DNA from: CAYZIC01 sp964478335
Lineage (GTDB): Bacteria; Verrucomicrobiota; Kiritimatiellia; RFP12; DVOR01
Direction of reading: 5' to 3'
Assembly (NCBI GenBank): GCA_964478335.1
Contig: CAYZIC010000025.1
Coordinates: 1 to 29,065, forward strand
DNA: 29,065 bases
This document shows, piece by piece, positions 13,899-21,962 of this stretch. How positions within the stretch are numbered: the first letter of the stretch is position 1; every line of letters begins with the position of its first letter. A program made the position numbers and the translations under genes. Under the pieces are notes generated by a model. The model had not been told where the DNA came from, searched no databases, and was given only the letters and a program-made list of their open reading frames with translations.

Positions 13899-14270
13899 TT
13901 ACTTGGACTTGACTGCACTAACAGTCTTCTTAGCACCCTTACGGGTACGAGAGTTTGTACGTGTGCGTTGTCCACGAACAGGGAGACCACGCTTGTGGCG
14001 GGTACCGCGATAGGCACCGATGCTCATCAAGCGACGAATATTACCAGACACTTCACGGCGAAGGTCACCTTCGACACGGAAGTTATCCTGAATAAACGCC
14101 ATAATCTGGCGGATTTGTTCAGGTGTAAGATCGTCTGCCTTAGTAGCAGGGTCGATCTTGCATGCTTCTAGGATCACGGATGAGCGCTGGGGCCCAATAC
14201 CGTGGATGTAGCGCAAAGCGTATTCGATACGTTTGCGGCCGGGTACGTCAACACCCATTAATCTTGGCAT
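13899..14270 (-). CDS. rpsM: 30S ribosomal protein S13
   Basis: Head protein of the small subunit that contacts L5 and the P-site tRNA. The start at MPRLMGVDVPGRKRIEYAL is family-typical and preceded by GGAG; the longer open frame upstream is not supported. 123 residues, with helix-two-turn-helix (YIHGIGPQRS) and the basic C-terminal tail (GTRHKRGLPVRGQRT). It follows rpmJ by 14 bases. Confidence 0.96.
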   Translation of the reverse strand: MPRLMGVDVPGRKRIEYALRYIHGIGPQRSSVILEACKIDPATKADDLTPEQIRQIMAFIQDNFRVEGDLRREVSGNIRRLMSIGAYRGTRHKRGLPVRGQRTRTNSRTRKGAKKTVSAVKSK

Positions 14271-14284
14271 GGTATTTTCTCCAA

Positions 14285-14398
14285 TTAGCCTTGGCGTTGT
14301 TTGTGACGGGGATTCGTGCAAATCACACGGACCACCCCTTTGCGCCGAATAATACGGCACTGCTCACAGATGCGTTTAACAGAACTACGAACTTTCAT
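14285..14398 (-). CDS. rpmJ: 50S ribosomal protein L36
   Basis: Small zinc-ribbon protein of the large subunit, 37 residues, beginning MKVRSSVKRICEQC and ending NPRHKQRQG. The zinc ligands Cys11, Cys14, Cys27 and His32 are intact, so this is the zinc-binding form. A GAAGGAAAAGG binding site precedes the ATG. It is the first gene of the rpmJ-rpsM-rpsK-rpsD-rpoA-rplQ transcript. infA, which often sits just before it, is absent here. Confidence 0.96.
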   Translation of the reverse strand: MKVRSSVKRICEQCRIIRRKGVVRVICTNPRHKQRQG

Positions 14399-14426
14399 GG
14401 CCTTTTCCTTCTTTAAAAAGGTCGAC

Positions 14427-14455
14427 AATATATCCTATTTAGAGATAAATGTCTA
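14427..14455 (-). promoter_or_regulatory. Predicted promoter for rpmJ-rplQ
   Basis: On the minus strand, -35 TAGACA (14450-14455) and -10 TATATT (14427-14432) are separated by 17 bases, in the 91-base AT-rich gap between map and rpmJ. The start point would lie about 20 bases upstream of the rpmJ ATG. Confidence 0.6.
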
Positions 14456-14489
14456 GTAAAAAAAGCAGAAAATCTTAAAAAACTTTAGT

Positions 14490-15281
14490 TTAAGCGTCCT
14501 TTTTCCAAGGATCTTGCTCAAACCAAGGTGTTAAGATCTCTACTCCATCTTCGAGTAATGCCACGGCATACTCAAAATGTGCGGTCGGTTTCCCATCCCG
14601 CGAGACGACTGTCCAACCGTCTGCGAGCGTTTTGACTGCGGCTGATCCGAGATTGACCATTGGCTCAATGCAAAAGGTCATTCCGGGGCGCAAGATCGGT
14701 CCCTTACCAGGATTGCCGTAGTTTGGCACTGGGGGGTCTTCGTGGAGTTTGATCCCCACGCCGTGTCCGACATACTCTTTAACGATTGCACATCCACCCT
14801 TAGTAATGACTTTGCCCACGAGGCTAGAGATATCAGAGAGATGCTTACCTGGCTCGATGGCGAGGACGGCTTCTTCTAACGATGCTCTGGTCACAGCTAA
14901 GAGGTGATTGATTTCCGAACTGGCTCTCTGAGGACCGCCGACGATGATCGTCTTGGCATTGTCTCCAATAAAGCCATCATATTTCACGCCAACATCAAAC
15001 TTGACGACATCCCCGTGCTGAAGGACTCGGGCACCGGGAATTCCGTGGATCAATTCTTCATTGACTGAAATACAAATACAACCAGGGAAACCACCGTAAC
15101 CCAAGAATGCAGAAGAGGCTTTGGGGCCCATGTCTGCAATCGTGTCTCGGGCGACTTGATCTAATTCCGCCGTGGTCATGCCAGGCATCGCTGCGCGGCT
15201 GACGGCATTCAGCAAGTCTGCTGAATAGCGACCTGCTACGCGGATGCCGTCGATTTCACTTGGCGTCTTTAAGCGAATCAT
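14490..15281 (-). CDS. map: Methionine aminopeptidase, type I
   Basis: Removes the initiator methionine from nascent proteins; a dinuclear metal enzyme. Starting at MIRLKTPSEIDGIR gives 263 residues, the normal length; the longer frame reaching into adk has no support. All expected catalytic residues can be placed: His79, Asp96, Asp107, His173, Glu206 and Glu237 (motifs HGIP, KFDVGV, GHGVGIKLHEDPPVPNYG, CIEPM, HFEY). No N-terminal zinc-finger extension. The ATG follows the adk stop by one base, with AAGGA inside adk, so translation is coupled. Confidence 0.97.
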   Translation of the reverse strand: MIRLKTPSEIDGIRVAGRYSADLLNAVSRAAMPGMTTAELDQVARDTIADMGPKASSAFLGYGGFPGCICISVNEELIHGIPGARVLQHGDVVKFDVGVKYDGFIGDNAKTIIVGGPQRASSEINHLLAVTRASLEEAVLAIEPGKHLSDISSLVGKVITKGGCAIVKEYVGHGVGIKLHEDPPVPNYGNPGKGPILRPGMTFCIEPMVNLGSAAVKTLADGWTVVSRDGKPTAHFEYAVALLEDGVEILTPWFEQDPWKKDA

Positions 15282-15282
15282 T

Positions 15283-15927
15283 TTAGTTGATTTCCTTTTT
15301 TGCGCTAATGACTTTGGCATCAAGATCGTTGCCATTGCCATCAATAGTGCGCAGCAGCCCCTTGTCGCGATAGTAAGCGATCAGGGGAAATGTTTGGGCG
15401 GCGTAGACTTCCAGGCGGTGCTTAACCGTCTCGGGTTGGTCGTCTGCGCGAGTAGCAAGGGCTGCACCACAGCGGTCACAAATGCCAGCTTGCTTAGGGG
15501 GGAGTGTGGTCGCGTGGTAGCCTTCGCCGCAACCAGGGCACACCAAGCGGCCACTGATGCGCTCGATGACGACGCTGTCCTCGACATCAAGCAAGAGTGC
15601 GCAGCGAATGGTTGCGCCTGCTTGAGTCAAAATGGTGTCGAGCATTTCTGCTTGGGGGAGCGTTCGAGGGAAACCATCAAGCAAGAGAGTCTTGGCTTGG
15701 GTTTCTGTCGAGAGGTAGTCGCCCACCATTTGAGCGATCAATTGGTCGGGCACAAGCTCGCCTTTGTCCATAAAGCTCTGAGCCTGGATGCCTGCTGCGG
15801 TACCAGCTTGAATGGCTCCACGGAGCAAGGCACCACTTGAGAGGTGCTTGACTGCATCACTGACCAAACGCGCAGCAACGGTGCCTTTACCAGAACCAGG
15901 TGCGCCTAAAAGTACAACGATATTCAT
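15283..15927 (-). CDS. adk: Adenylate kinase, zinc-lid type
   Basis: Catalyses ATP + AMP to 2 ADP in the cytoplasm. 214 residues. P-loop GAPGSGKGT (8-16), AMP-binding and catalytic segments LSSGALLR (29-36) and LLDGFPRT (82-89). The LID domain carries four cysteines as C-x2-C and C-x2-C (130, 133, 150, 153), predicting a structural zinc as in Gram-positive and many thermophilic enzymes. secY-adk-map order is common. It starts 32 bases after secY with GAGGGA upstream. Confidence 0.97.
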   Translation of the reverse strand: MNIVVLLGAPGSGKGTVAARLVSDAVKHLSSGALLRGAIQAGTAAGIQAQSFMDKGELVPDQLIAQMVGDYLSTETQAKTLLLDGFPRTLPQAEMLDTILTQAGATIRCALLLDVEDSVVIERISGRLVCPGCGEGYHATTLPPKQAGICDRCGAALATRADDQPETVKHRLEVYAAQTFPLIAYYRDKGLLRTIDGNGNDLDAKVISAKKEIN

Positions 15928-15959
15928 CTTTTATTCCCTCGTAAATAAACAGGCTCGTC

Positions 15960-17333
15960 TTAGCGGCGGCCTTGGAGACGGCCATGCTTGAGGAAGCCGT
16001 CATAGTTACGCATCAGCAAATGAGATTCCATTTGACGCAAGGTGTCCAATGCGACCCCCACGATAATCAAGAGGCTCGTGCCACCAAAGAATGCCGAGAT
16101 ACTGTAGGGCACGTCACGTGCACTCAAGCCCAAAGGCAAGATAGCAATCACCACGAGTGCAATTGCACCGATCAAAGTCACGCGAGTCATCACGCTGTCG
16201 AGGTATTCTGCGGTGGCCATACCAGGAGCCACGCCAGGGACATAGGAGCCATCACGCTTGAGGCTATCAGAGATATTCATGGCGTTGAATTGCGTTGCGA
16301 CCCAGAAGAAGCAGAAGAAGAGGATAAAGATTGCGTAGAGCGCAATGTGCGTCATGGTCGTGGGGGTGCCAATCGCATCGCCAATCACATGGATCGTATC
16401 CCAAGCACCGCCCTTAGGCAAGAACTTGATTGCACCAGGGATGATCATCAAGAGAGGGCCAGCAAAGATGATCGGCATGACGCCAGAGAAATTGACACGC
16501 AGCGGCAAGTAGGTTGCGCCACCACCATAAGAGGAGCCGCGAGCCACTTGACGAGTCGAGTGCAAAGGGATCTTACGCATACCTTGGGTGATCGCCACGG
16601 TGCCCATCAAGACGATAAAGCCAACAGCGAGCAAAAGGAGCAATTCCCAGACGGAGCCTTGAGCATCTGCCCCACCCCAACCGATATAACGACGCACAGC
16701 CTCGGTGATCGCCTGAGGCAAACGGGAGGTGATGTTGATCATGATGATCAAGGAGACACCATTACCGACACCACGAGCAGTGATTTGGTCTGCGAGCCAC
16801 ATGACAAACATCGATGCACCGAGCATGCTGATCACAGCGACCGTGTAAAAGATCATCGGATTGATCGAAACGAGCTGGATCCCACCAAAGCCGAGAGACT
16901 CAGGAGAGAGGAGGCCTTTGCAAAGAGCTGCGGATTGGAAAAGACAGATGCCGATGGTCAACCAACGGGTGTACAGGGTGATTTGCTTGCGGCCAGCATC
17001 GCCTTCGCGAGAGAGACGCTCGAGAGCAGGCACAACCGCCGTCATCAATTGAATGATAATCGAGGCAGAGATGTAGGGCCAGATGCTCATCGTACCCACA
17101 GAGCACTGAGTCAAAGCACCACCAGAGAAGGTATCGAGCCAATTCATGATCCCACCGCCGCCTTCGGCAGCAGTTGCGGCGATATTGGCTTGGAGCTCTT
17201 GGATAGCAGACCAGTCAATACCTGGAATCGGAATCATAGCCAATAGACGCGCAATGGCAACCAGACCAATCGTGAAGAGTACGCGGGAGCGGAGTTCGGG
17301 GATCTTAAAGACATTTGCAAATGTTTTTAACAT
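15960..17333 (-). CDS. secY: Protein translocase channel subunit SecY
   Basis: Central membrane channel of the Sec pathway, working with SecE, SecG and SecA. 457 residues with a pattern of ten hydrophobic segments. Recognisable points: IPIPGIDW near the first membrane helix and periplasmic plug region, STRQVARGSSYGGGATYLPLRVN in the middle cytoplasmic/loop region (shown here only by its family pattern), and the C-terminal cytoplasmic GRLQGRR. AAGGTG precedes the ATG. It is separated from rplO by a terminator and has its own promoter candidate, so secretion genes are uncoupled from the spc ribosomal genes. Confidence 0.97.
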   Translation of the reverse strand: MLKTFANVFKIPELRSRVLFTIGLVAIARLLAMIPIPGIDWSAIQELQANIAATAAEGGGGIMNWLDTFSGGALTQCSVGTMSIWPYISASIIIQLMTAVVPALERLSREGDAGRKQITLYTRWLTIGICLFQSAALCKGLLSPESLGFGGIQLVSINPMIFYTVAVISMLGASMFVMWLADQITARGVGNGVSLIIMINITSRLPQAITEAVRRYIGWGGADAQGSVWELLLLLAVGFIVLMGTVAITQGMRKIPLHSTRQVARGSSYGGGATYLPLRVNFSGVMPIIFAGPLLMIIPGAIKFLPKGGAWDTIHVIGDAIGTPTTMTHIALYAIFILFFCFFWVATQFNAMNISDSLKRDGSYVPGVAPGMATAEYLDSVMTRVTLIGAIALVVIAILPLGLSARDVPYSISAFFGGTSLLIIVGVALDTLRQMESHLLMRNYDGFLKHGRLQGRR

Positions 17334-17392
17334 AATAGGTGCACCTTAAATTAGAGCGGGTCTATAAATCAATCAAAATTAATAATGGGCTT

Positions 17393-17421
17393 AGGATATC
17401 ATTTTTACGGATCAATATCAA
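17393..17421 (-). promoter_or_regulatory. Predicted promoter for secY-adk-map
   Basis: On the minus strand, -35 TTGATA (17416-17421) and -10 TATCCT (17393-17398) have a 17-base spacer, in a 275-base AT-rich gap. Leader length would be about 50 bases. A second, weaker candidate with TATACC near 17495 has a 19-base spacer. Confidence 0.5.
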
Positions 17422-17551
17422 CTAAAATCAGTTAGTAATAGCCCTATTTCTCTTACTTTTATATCTTGAGAGGGGATATTCTCCCATTTAAAGGTATACT
17501 TTAGGCAGGAGAAGGCCTGTTAAGAGGCTTCTTTTAGTAAATCATATCTAC

Positions 17552-17595
17552 AAAAAAGAGAATCAAGCTCCCTACCTAGAGCGGCAGGGAGCTTG
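17552..17595 (-). terminator. Intrinsic terminator after rplO
   Basis: CAAGCTCCCT (17564-17573) pairs perfectly with AGGGAGCTTG (17586-17595); on the minus strand six T residues (17557-17552) follow six bases after the stem. It divides the ribosomal block from secY. Confidence 0.8.
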
Positions 17596-17608
17596 ACAAG
17601 CAGATCAA

Positions 17609-18052
17609 TTAGATCTGTTCGCAAGTACCGCCAGCGGCCTCGATCTTAGCCTTAGCAGCTTCGGAGAAAGCGGCAGCCTTCACCGTGAGCTTCTTGGTGA
17701 TTTCACCAGAGGCCAAAACTTTGACACCAGCAGTCTTTGAGGGCAAGCCGAAACCTGCAGCCAACATCACATCGATATCAACAATGGTGCCGTCTTCAAA
17801 GATATTGAGCTGGGCAACATTGACAGGATAGAATGGAATGCGGTTGGGGTTCTTAAAGCCACGCTTAGGCAAGCGACGCATCAAAGGCATTTGACCGCCT
17901 TCGAAACCGAGCTTTTGCTTGTGACCCTTGCGCTGGCCGGCACCGTTCATACCGCGGCTAGAAGTCTTACCGTAACCGGAAGCTTCACCACGGCCGACAC
18001 GTTTGCGAGCTCTGCGTGCGCCTGGGACATTAGTAAGGGATGACAAATCCAT
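17609..18052 (-). CDS. rplO: 50S ribosomal protein L15
   Basis: Late-assembling large-subunit protein. 147 residues with the basic extended N-terminus RRARKRVGRGEASGYGKTSS and the GFEGGQMPLMRRLPKRGF signature (about 49-66), followed by a compact C-terminal domain. AAGGA precedes the ATG. The usual neighbour rpmD (L30) is missing between it and rpsE. Last gene before a strong terminator. Confidence 0.97.
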   Translation of the reverse strand: MDLSSLTNVPGARRARKRVGRGEASGYGKTSSRGMNGAGQRKGHKQKLGFEGGQMPLMRRLPKRGFKNPNRIPFYPVNVAQLNIFEDGTIVDIDVMLAAGFGLPSKTAGVKVLASGEITKKLTVKAAAFSEAAKAKIEAAGGTCEQI

Positions 18053-18070
18053 GATAAAATTCCTTTATAC

Positions 18071-18096
18071 AGGCTCAGCAGCGAGCTGCTGAGCCT
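18071..18096 (-). other. Perfect 11 bp stem-loop between rpsE and rplO
   Basis: AGGCTCAGCAG pairs exactly with CTGCTGAGCCT around a four-base loop (CTCG on the transcribed strand). No T tract follows; the rplO binding site AAGGA lies about eight bases after it. It occupies the place normally held by rpmD. Confidence 0.75.
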
Positions 18097-18104
18097 ATTC
18101 AAGA

Positions 18105-18587
18105 TTAAGCACGCAAAGCTGCGATAGCTTCAGCCGAGCGGAGCTTGGTAAGAGCAGCCATCGTGGCCTTGACCACGTTGAGGCGGTTCTTGGAGCCTTG
18201 CGACTTACCGACGACGTTGTGCAAACCAGCAGCTTCGAGGACAGGGCGCATGCCACCGCCAGCGATGATACCAGTACCTTCAGGGGCGGGCTTCAACAAG
18301 ATGCGACCGCCATCGCAAGCGCCAGTAACTTCGTGAGGGATCGTGCGGCCATCACGGCAGATGGTCACCATAGCCTTGCGAGCTGCTTCGCCACCCTTGC
18401 GGATTGCGTCGGCAACTTCGTTTGCCTTACCAAAGCCATAACCGACCTTACCATCGCGGTCACCCACGACGACAACGGCGGAGAAGCTAAAGCGGCGACC
18501 GCCCTTAACAACCTTGGAGCAACGGTTCACGAATACGACGTATTCTGCGAGGTTGCTTTCTTCGCGATTGAATTTTTCTTGGCTCAC
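18105..18587 (-). CDS. rpsE: 30S ribosomal protein S5
   Basis: Small-subunit protein acting in mRNA unwinding and decoding fidelity. 160 residues with the double-stranded RNA-binding-like domain (spectinomycin-region loop VVKGGRRFSF, about 26-36) and the C-terminal domain (GTGIIAGGGMRPVLEAAG). It starts with GTG, not ATG: the start overlaps the rplR stop as GTGA, with GGAGGAAACAAA just before, so the two are translationally coupled. Confidence 0.96.
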   Translation of the reverse strand: MSQEKFNREESNLAEYVVFVNRCSKVVKGGRRFSFSAVVVVGDRDGKVGYGFGKANEVADAIRKGGEAARKAMVTICRDGRTIPHEVTGACDGGRILLKPAPEGTGIIAGGGMRPVLEAAGLHNVVGKSQGSKNRLNVVKATMAALTKLRSAEAIAALRA

Positions 18588-18958
18588 TTTGTTTCCTCCG
18601 TTTTAGCGGTGATGGCGAGGCCAGCTTCGACAGCAGCGTCAACGATAGTCTTGAGGCGGCCGTGGAATTTGAAACCAGCACGGTCGACGACGACGGTCTT
18701 GATGCCCTTTTCTGCAGCGACGCGAGCGGCGACTGCACCGAGGGTCTTGGCGCCTTCAACGTTGCAAGCAACCTTTTCTTTCAAAGAGGATGCCGAAGCC
18801 AAAGTGGTCATCGCAGCATCATCAATGAATTGCACATACATGTGCTTATTCGAGATGAAGATTGCCATACGAGGACGATCTGCGGTGCCGCCGCTGATGC
18901 GACGACGAATGCGCAGATGACGACGGGTGCGCTGTTCTTTACGGTTCTTTAAACTCAT
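18584..18958 (-). CDS. rplR: 50S ribosomal protein L18
   Basis: 5S rRNA-binding protein of the central protuberance. 124 residues with the basic N-terminus (KNRKEQRTRRHLRIRRRI), the RPRMAIFISNKHMYVQFID segment, and the C-terminal DRAGFKFHGRLKTIVDAA motif. Its last codons hold the ribosome binding site for rpsE, and the genes overlap by four bases. It follows rplF by 20 bases. Confidence 0.96.
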   Translation of the reverse strand: MSLKNRKEQRTRRHLRIRRRISGGTADRPRMAIFISNKHMYVQFIDDAAMTTLASASSLKEKVACNVEGAKTLGAVAARVAAEKGIKTVVVDRAGFKFHGRLKTIVDAAVEAGLAITAKTEETK

Positions 18959-18978
18959 AATTATACTCCTACCCTGCC

Positions 18979-19518
18979 TTAAGCAGTGGTCTTGCCTTCC
19001 TTACGGCGGATGTTTTCACCCTTGTAGCGGATACCCTTGCCCTTGTAAGGTTCTGCAGGATAGTAGCTACGGATGCGAGCAGCAGCTTCACCGACGACTT
19101 GATTATCGATACCTTCGATTTTGATATTGACATCAGCCGTGACGGTCACAGTCAATCCTTCAGGAATGGTGTATTCCTTAGGTGATGCAAAGCCGAGAGT
19201 CAAAACGGCGATATTGCCCTTGACTGCAGCCTTGAAACCGGTACCTTCAATTGCCAATTCCTTGACATAGCCATCGGTGACACCGGTGATCATGTTGCGG
19301 AGCAAGGTGCGAGTCAAGCCGTGGAAGCTCTTTTGCTCGCGAGAATCGTTTGAACGGGAAACGGTGAGCTGGTCACCATCTTGCTTGACGATCATCCCTT
19401 TTTGGAAAGTACGAGAGGCTTCGCCCTTGGGTCCCTTGATCGTGACGATGCGATCGTCTTCGATCTTGATGGAGACGCCTGCAGGCACTGTAAGAGGTTG
19501 TTTACCAATACGTGACAT
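18979..19518 (-). CDS. rplF: 50S ribosomal protein L6
   Basis: Binds 23S rRNA near the sarcin-ricin loop and the factor-binding site. 179 residues, start MSRIGKQPLTVPAGV. Two tandem similar domains are expected from the family; the C-terminal signature EPYKGKGIRYKGE is present (about 155-168). It begins 15 bases after rpsH with AGGAGACTAACA upstream. Confidence 0.97.
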   Translation of the reverse strand: MSRIGKQPLTVPAGVSIKIEDDRIVTIKGPKGEASRTFQKGMIVKQDGDQLTVSRSNDSREQKSFHGLTRTLLRNMITGVTDGYVKELAIEGTGFKAAVKGNIAVLTLGFASPKEYTIPEGLTVTVTADVNIKIEGIDNQVVGEAAARIRSYYPAEPYKGKGIRYKGENIRRKEGKTTA

Positions 19519-19533
19519 TGTTAGTCTCCTAGA

Positions 19534-19926
19534 TTACCAAATGACGCAAAGCAATTCGCCGCCGAGTTTGCGTTGGCGAGCGCTCTTGCCACTCATGACA
19601 CCACCAGAGGTGCTGAGAATTGCGATACCCAAGCCACCGAGGACTTTGGGGATTTCCATGCTACCGCAAAAGCGGCGCAAACCAGGGCGAGAAATGCGTT
19701 CGAGGCCGCGGATGGCGGGCTCTGCTTTATCGCTATACTTGAGCTCAATGGTGAGCGTGCGTTGCACTTCGCCTGTGAGGCTGAAGTCAACGATGTAGCC
19801 TTCTTCTTTAAGCACGCGGGCGATGTCGCCCTTCATGCGAGAACCAGGCATAGAAACAGTCGCGTGACGTGCTTTTTGTGCGTTACGAATACGCACCAGC
19901 ATGTCAGAGATAGGATCAGTAGTCAT
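19534..19926 (-). CDS. rpsH: 30S ribosomal protein S8
   Basis: Primary 16S rRNA binder in the platform; in E. coli S8 also represses the spc operon. 130 residues, start MTTDPISDMLVRIRNAQKARH. The C-terminal signature LGGLGIAILSTSGGVMSGKSAR (given as its family pattern, about 96-117) and final GGELLCVIW are intact. GAAAGGGAC precedes the start. Confidence 0.97.
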   Translation of the reverse strand: MTTDPISDMLVRIRNAQKARHATVSMPGSRMKGDIARVLKEEGYIVDFSLTGEVQRTLTIELKYSDKAEPAIRGLERISRPGLRRFCGSMEIPKVLGGLGIAILSTSGGVMSGKSARQRKLGGELLCVIW

Positions 19927-19940
19927 TGATAGTCCCTTTC

Positions 19941-20126
19941 TTACCAGCTGGCTTTAGTAACGCCAGGAATTTCGCCATTCAACGCCATTTCGCGGAAGCA
20001 GAGACGGCAGAGTTGGAATTTGCGAATAACGCTATGAGGGCGACCGCAGCGCTTGCAGCGCGTGTAACCACGGACGCCGAATTTAGGCTGACGATTCGCT
20101 TTAACAATCATACAGGTTTTGGCCAT
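19941..20126 (-). CDS. rpsN: 30S ribosomal protein S14, zinc-binding short form
   Basis: Head protein of the 30S subunit. At 61 residues it is the short type Z form, with two CxxC pairs (CKRC at 24-27 and CRLC at 40-43) expected to bind zinc. Together with the zinc forms of L36 and adenylate kinase this points to a lineage that has not lost these zinc sites. GGAG precedes the start; it lies 11 bases after rplE. Confidence 0.97.
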   Translation of the reverse strand: MAKTCMIVKANRQPKFGVRGYTRCKRCGRPHSVIRKFQLCRLCFREMALNGEIPGVTKASW

Positions 20127-20137
20127 TGTTGTACTCC

Positions 20138-20668
20138 TTATTTACCAGCAAAGGGCATACCCAAGGCTTCGAGCAAAGCGCGAGCGCCTGCACCATCCTT
20201 GGCGGTTGTAACAAAGGTAATGTCCAAACCCGAATCGCTTGTGATAGCATTGATTTCAGGGAACGTGACATATTCTTTAAGACCCATGGTGTAGTTGCCA
20301 GCTTGGTCGAAACCACGCACAGGCACACCACGGAAGTCGCGGATACGAGCAAGCGTCACGTTAAAGAAACGTTCTGCAAAATCGTACATACGCTCACCGC
20401 GCAAAGTCACCTTTGCACCGATGACCATACCTTCACGGAGCTTAAAGTTCGAAATGCTCTTGTGGGCTTTGCAGAGGACAGCCTTCTGACCGGTAATTGC
20501 TTCCAAGTCACGAATGATCTGCTTCTGCTGATCTTTTTCCACGATACCGAAGCCCATGTTGATCACAATCTTGGTCAACTTTGGCACGAGCATCGTGTTC
20601 TTTACGCCAAGCTTCTCTGTGAGAGCGGGGACGATGTCATTCTTGTACTTTTCTTTCAAGTTTGCCAT
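20138..20668 (-). CDS. rplE: 50S ribosomal protein L5
   Basis: 5S rRNA-binding protein of the central protuberance that bridges to S13. 176 residues; family segments NTMLVPKLTKIVINMG, ITGQKAVLCKAHKSIS and FPEINAITSDSGLDITFVT are present in order. Start MANLKEKYK has GGAG upstream, 12 bases after rplX. Confidence 0.97.
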   Translation of the reverse strand: MANLKEKYKNDIVPALTEKLGVKNTMLVPKLTKIVINMGFGIVEKDQQKQIIRDLEAITGQKAVLCKAHKSISNFKLREGMVIGAKVTLRGERMYDFAERFFNVTLARIRDFRGVPVRGFDQAGNYTMGLKEYVTFPEINAITSDSGLDITFVTTAKDGAGARALLEALGMPFAGK

Positions 20669-20680
20669 GATTACTCTCCT

Positions 20681-20998
20681 TTAGTCCAAGATCTTCTTAG
20701 AAGTCTTGAGCTGGCGAACGGTCTTGTCACCGTTTTGAATGCGGCTGATGCGAGAGCCTGCCTTTTTATCGGCATCATAAGGCATCAGATTCGACAAATT
20801 GATCGGCGCTTCGCGCTCGACAATACCACCCTCAGGGGTCGTTTGAGAACGACGGATGGTCTTTTTAACGATGTTAATACCTTCGACAAGGGCAGTACCC
20901 TTGGTAGGCATCACACGGAGGACCTTACCGGTCTTGCCCTTATCGGCACCGGCGATCACGTAAACCGTGTCATCTTTTTTAATACGTGCAATACTCAT
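20681..20998 (-). CDS. rplX: 50S ribosomal protein L24
   Basis: Assembly-initiator protein of the large subunit with a KOW motif (DDTVYVIAGADKGKTGKVLR, about 9-28). I start at MSIARIKKDD, 105 residues; the open frame runs nine codons further upstream to a TTG, but L24 proteins normally begin close to the KOW motif. The binding site is weak (CGGAAT). The gene is preceded by an unusually long 123-base gap. Confidence 0.94.
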   Translation of the reverse strand: MSIARIKKDDTVYVIAGADKGKTGKVLRVMPTKGTALVEGINIVKKTIRRSQTTPEGGIVEREAPINLSNLMPYDADKKAGSRISRIQNGDKTVRQLKTSKKILD

Positions 20999-21121
20999 TT
21001 TTATTCCGTAACTCGCTACTCGCAACGACGCAGTTCGTAAAGCAGTGCTAATTCAACGGCTCGAAAGCCATCTTAAGCCCACGCTTACGTATTACGCGCG
21101 GCTACGAAGCGGCGTTTTGAC
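20999..21121 (-). other. 123-base gap between rplN and rplX
   Basis: All other junctions of the block from fusA to rplR are about 20 bases or less. This gap contains small GC-rich inverted motifs, such as GGCT-CGAA-AGCC near 21059, and no small gene that I can find. It may be a regulatory leader for rplX or the scar of an insertion. Confidence 0.45.
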
Positions 21122-21487
21122 TTACACTACTTCTGGTGCAAGTGAAACAACCTTCATTTGGTTCTTGTCGCGCAATTCACGTGCGACAGGTCCGAAAATA
21201 CGTGTGCCCATTGGGTTCTTCTTAGCGTCAACAATGACGCAAGCATTTTGATCGAAACGGACAAACGTACCATCAGGTCTGGCGATAGGATGTGCAGTAC
21301 GCACGATCAATGCCAAGCAAACCTGACCTTTTTTAACTGCACCGGTAGGAGCAGCATCGACAATTGAGACGCGGACAACGTCGCCGATGCGAGCGATGGT
21401 CTTACGTTGACCAAGCACGCGGAAGCACTTAGCAACCTTAGCACCGGTGTTGTCAGCCACAATCATTTTACTTTCGGCAATAATCAT
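21122..21487 (-). CDS. rplN: 50S ribosomal protein L14
   Basis: Interface protein that forms intersubunit bridges. 121 residues, start MIIAESKMIVADNTGAKVAKC, with the family segment GDVVRVSIVDAAPTGAVKKG and the end GPVARELRDKNQMKVVSLAPEVV (pattern only). It starts two bases after rpsQ, with the GGAG binding site inside rpsQ. Confidence 0.97.
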   Translation of the reverse strand: MIIAESKMIVADNTGAKVAKCFRVLGQRKTIARIGDVVRVSIVDAAPTGAVKKGQVCLALIVRTAHPIARPDGTFVRFDQNACVIVDAKKNPMGTRIFGPVARELRDKNQMKVVSLAPEVV

Positions 21488-21489
21488 GA

Positions 21490-21753
21490 CTATTTCTCCT
21501 CAATTGCGATTAAGCGCCAGCACTTAGTCTTGCTAAGAGGACGAGTTTCCATGATGGAAACGGTATCGCCGATCTGGGCTTTGTTTTCTTCATCGTGAGC
21601 GTGGAATTTCTTGAACGTCTTCACGATTTTGCCATAAAGAGGGTGGCGCATACGGCGTTGCACGCGAACGATGATAGACTTATCACCGCTCTTGCTGACC
21701 ACAATCCCTTTACGGACTTTACGCATACCGCGGGTATTCGTTTGGGGGTCCAT
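21490..21753 (-). CDS. rpsQ: 30S ribosomal protein S17
   Basis: Primary 16S rRNA binder with an OB fold. 87 residues; core GMRKVRKGIVVSKSGDKSIIV then RRMRHPLYGKIVKTFKKFHAHDE. The start ATG overlaps the rpmC stop by one base (TAATG), with AAAGGTGG upstream inside rpmC. Confidence 0.96.
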   Translation of the reverse strand: MDPQTNTRGMRKVRKGIVVSKSGDKSIIVRVQRRMRHPLYGKIVKTFKKFHAHDEENKAQIGDTVSIMETRPLSKTKCWRLIAIEEK

Positions 21754-21947
21754 TATTTTACCACCTTTTGATTAGCGATCGTTTGGATTTGAGCAATATC
21801 CTTGCGCAAAGTAGCCAAGCGACGAGGCATTTCGATGCCATCTGTGGAGTTGTGCTTCAGGCGGAGATCCTTGAGCTCAGCTTGCTTTTCACGGCAGAGC
21901 TGTGCCAATTCTTCGGCGCTGAGATCTTTGATTTCTGCGATTTTCAT
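21753..21947 (-). CDS. rpmC: 50S ribosomal protein L29
   Basis: Small two-helix protein at the exit-tunnel rim, next to L23, where nascent-chain factors dock. 64 residues (MKIAEIKDLSAEELAQL; RLKHNSTDGIEMPRRLATLRKDIA). AAGGA precedes the start; it overlaps rpsQ by one base. Confidence 0.96.
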   Translation of the reverse strand: MKIAEIKDLSAEELAQLCREKQAELKDLRLKHNSTDGIEMPRRLATLRKDIAQIQTIANQKVVK

Positions 21948-21962
21948 CAGATATCCTTCGGG

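Noticed and set aside
15972..17246. 424-codon plus-strand open frame opposite secY
   Set aside because: Antisense shadow of secY; the His/Asp/Thr-rich product is what reversed membrane-protein codons yield.
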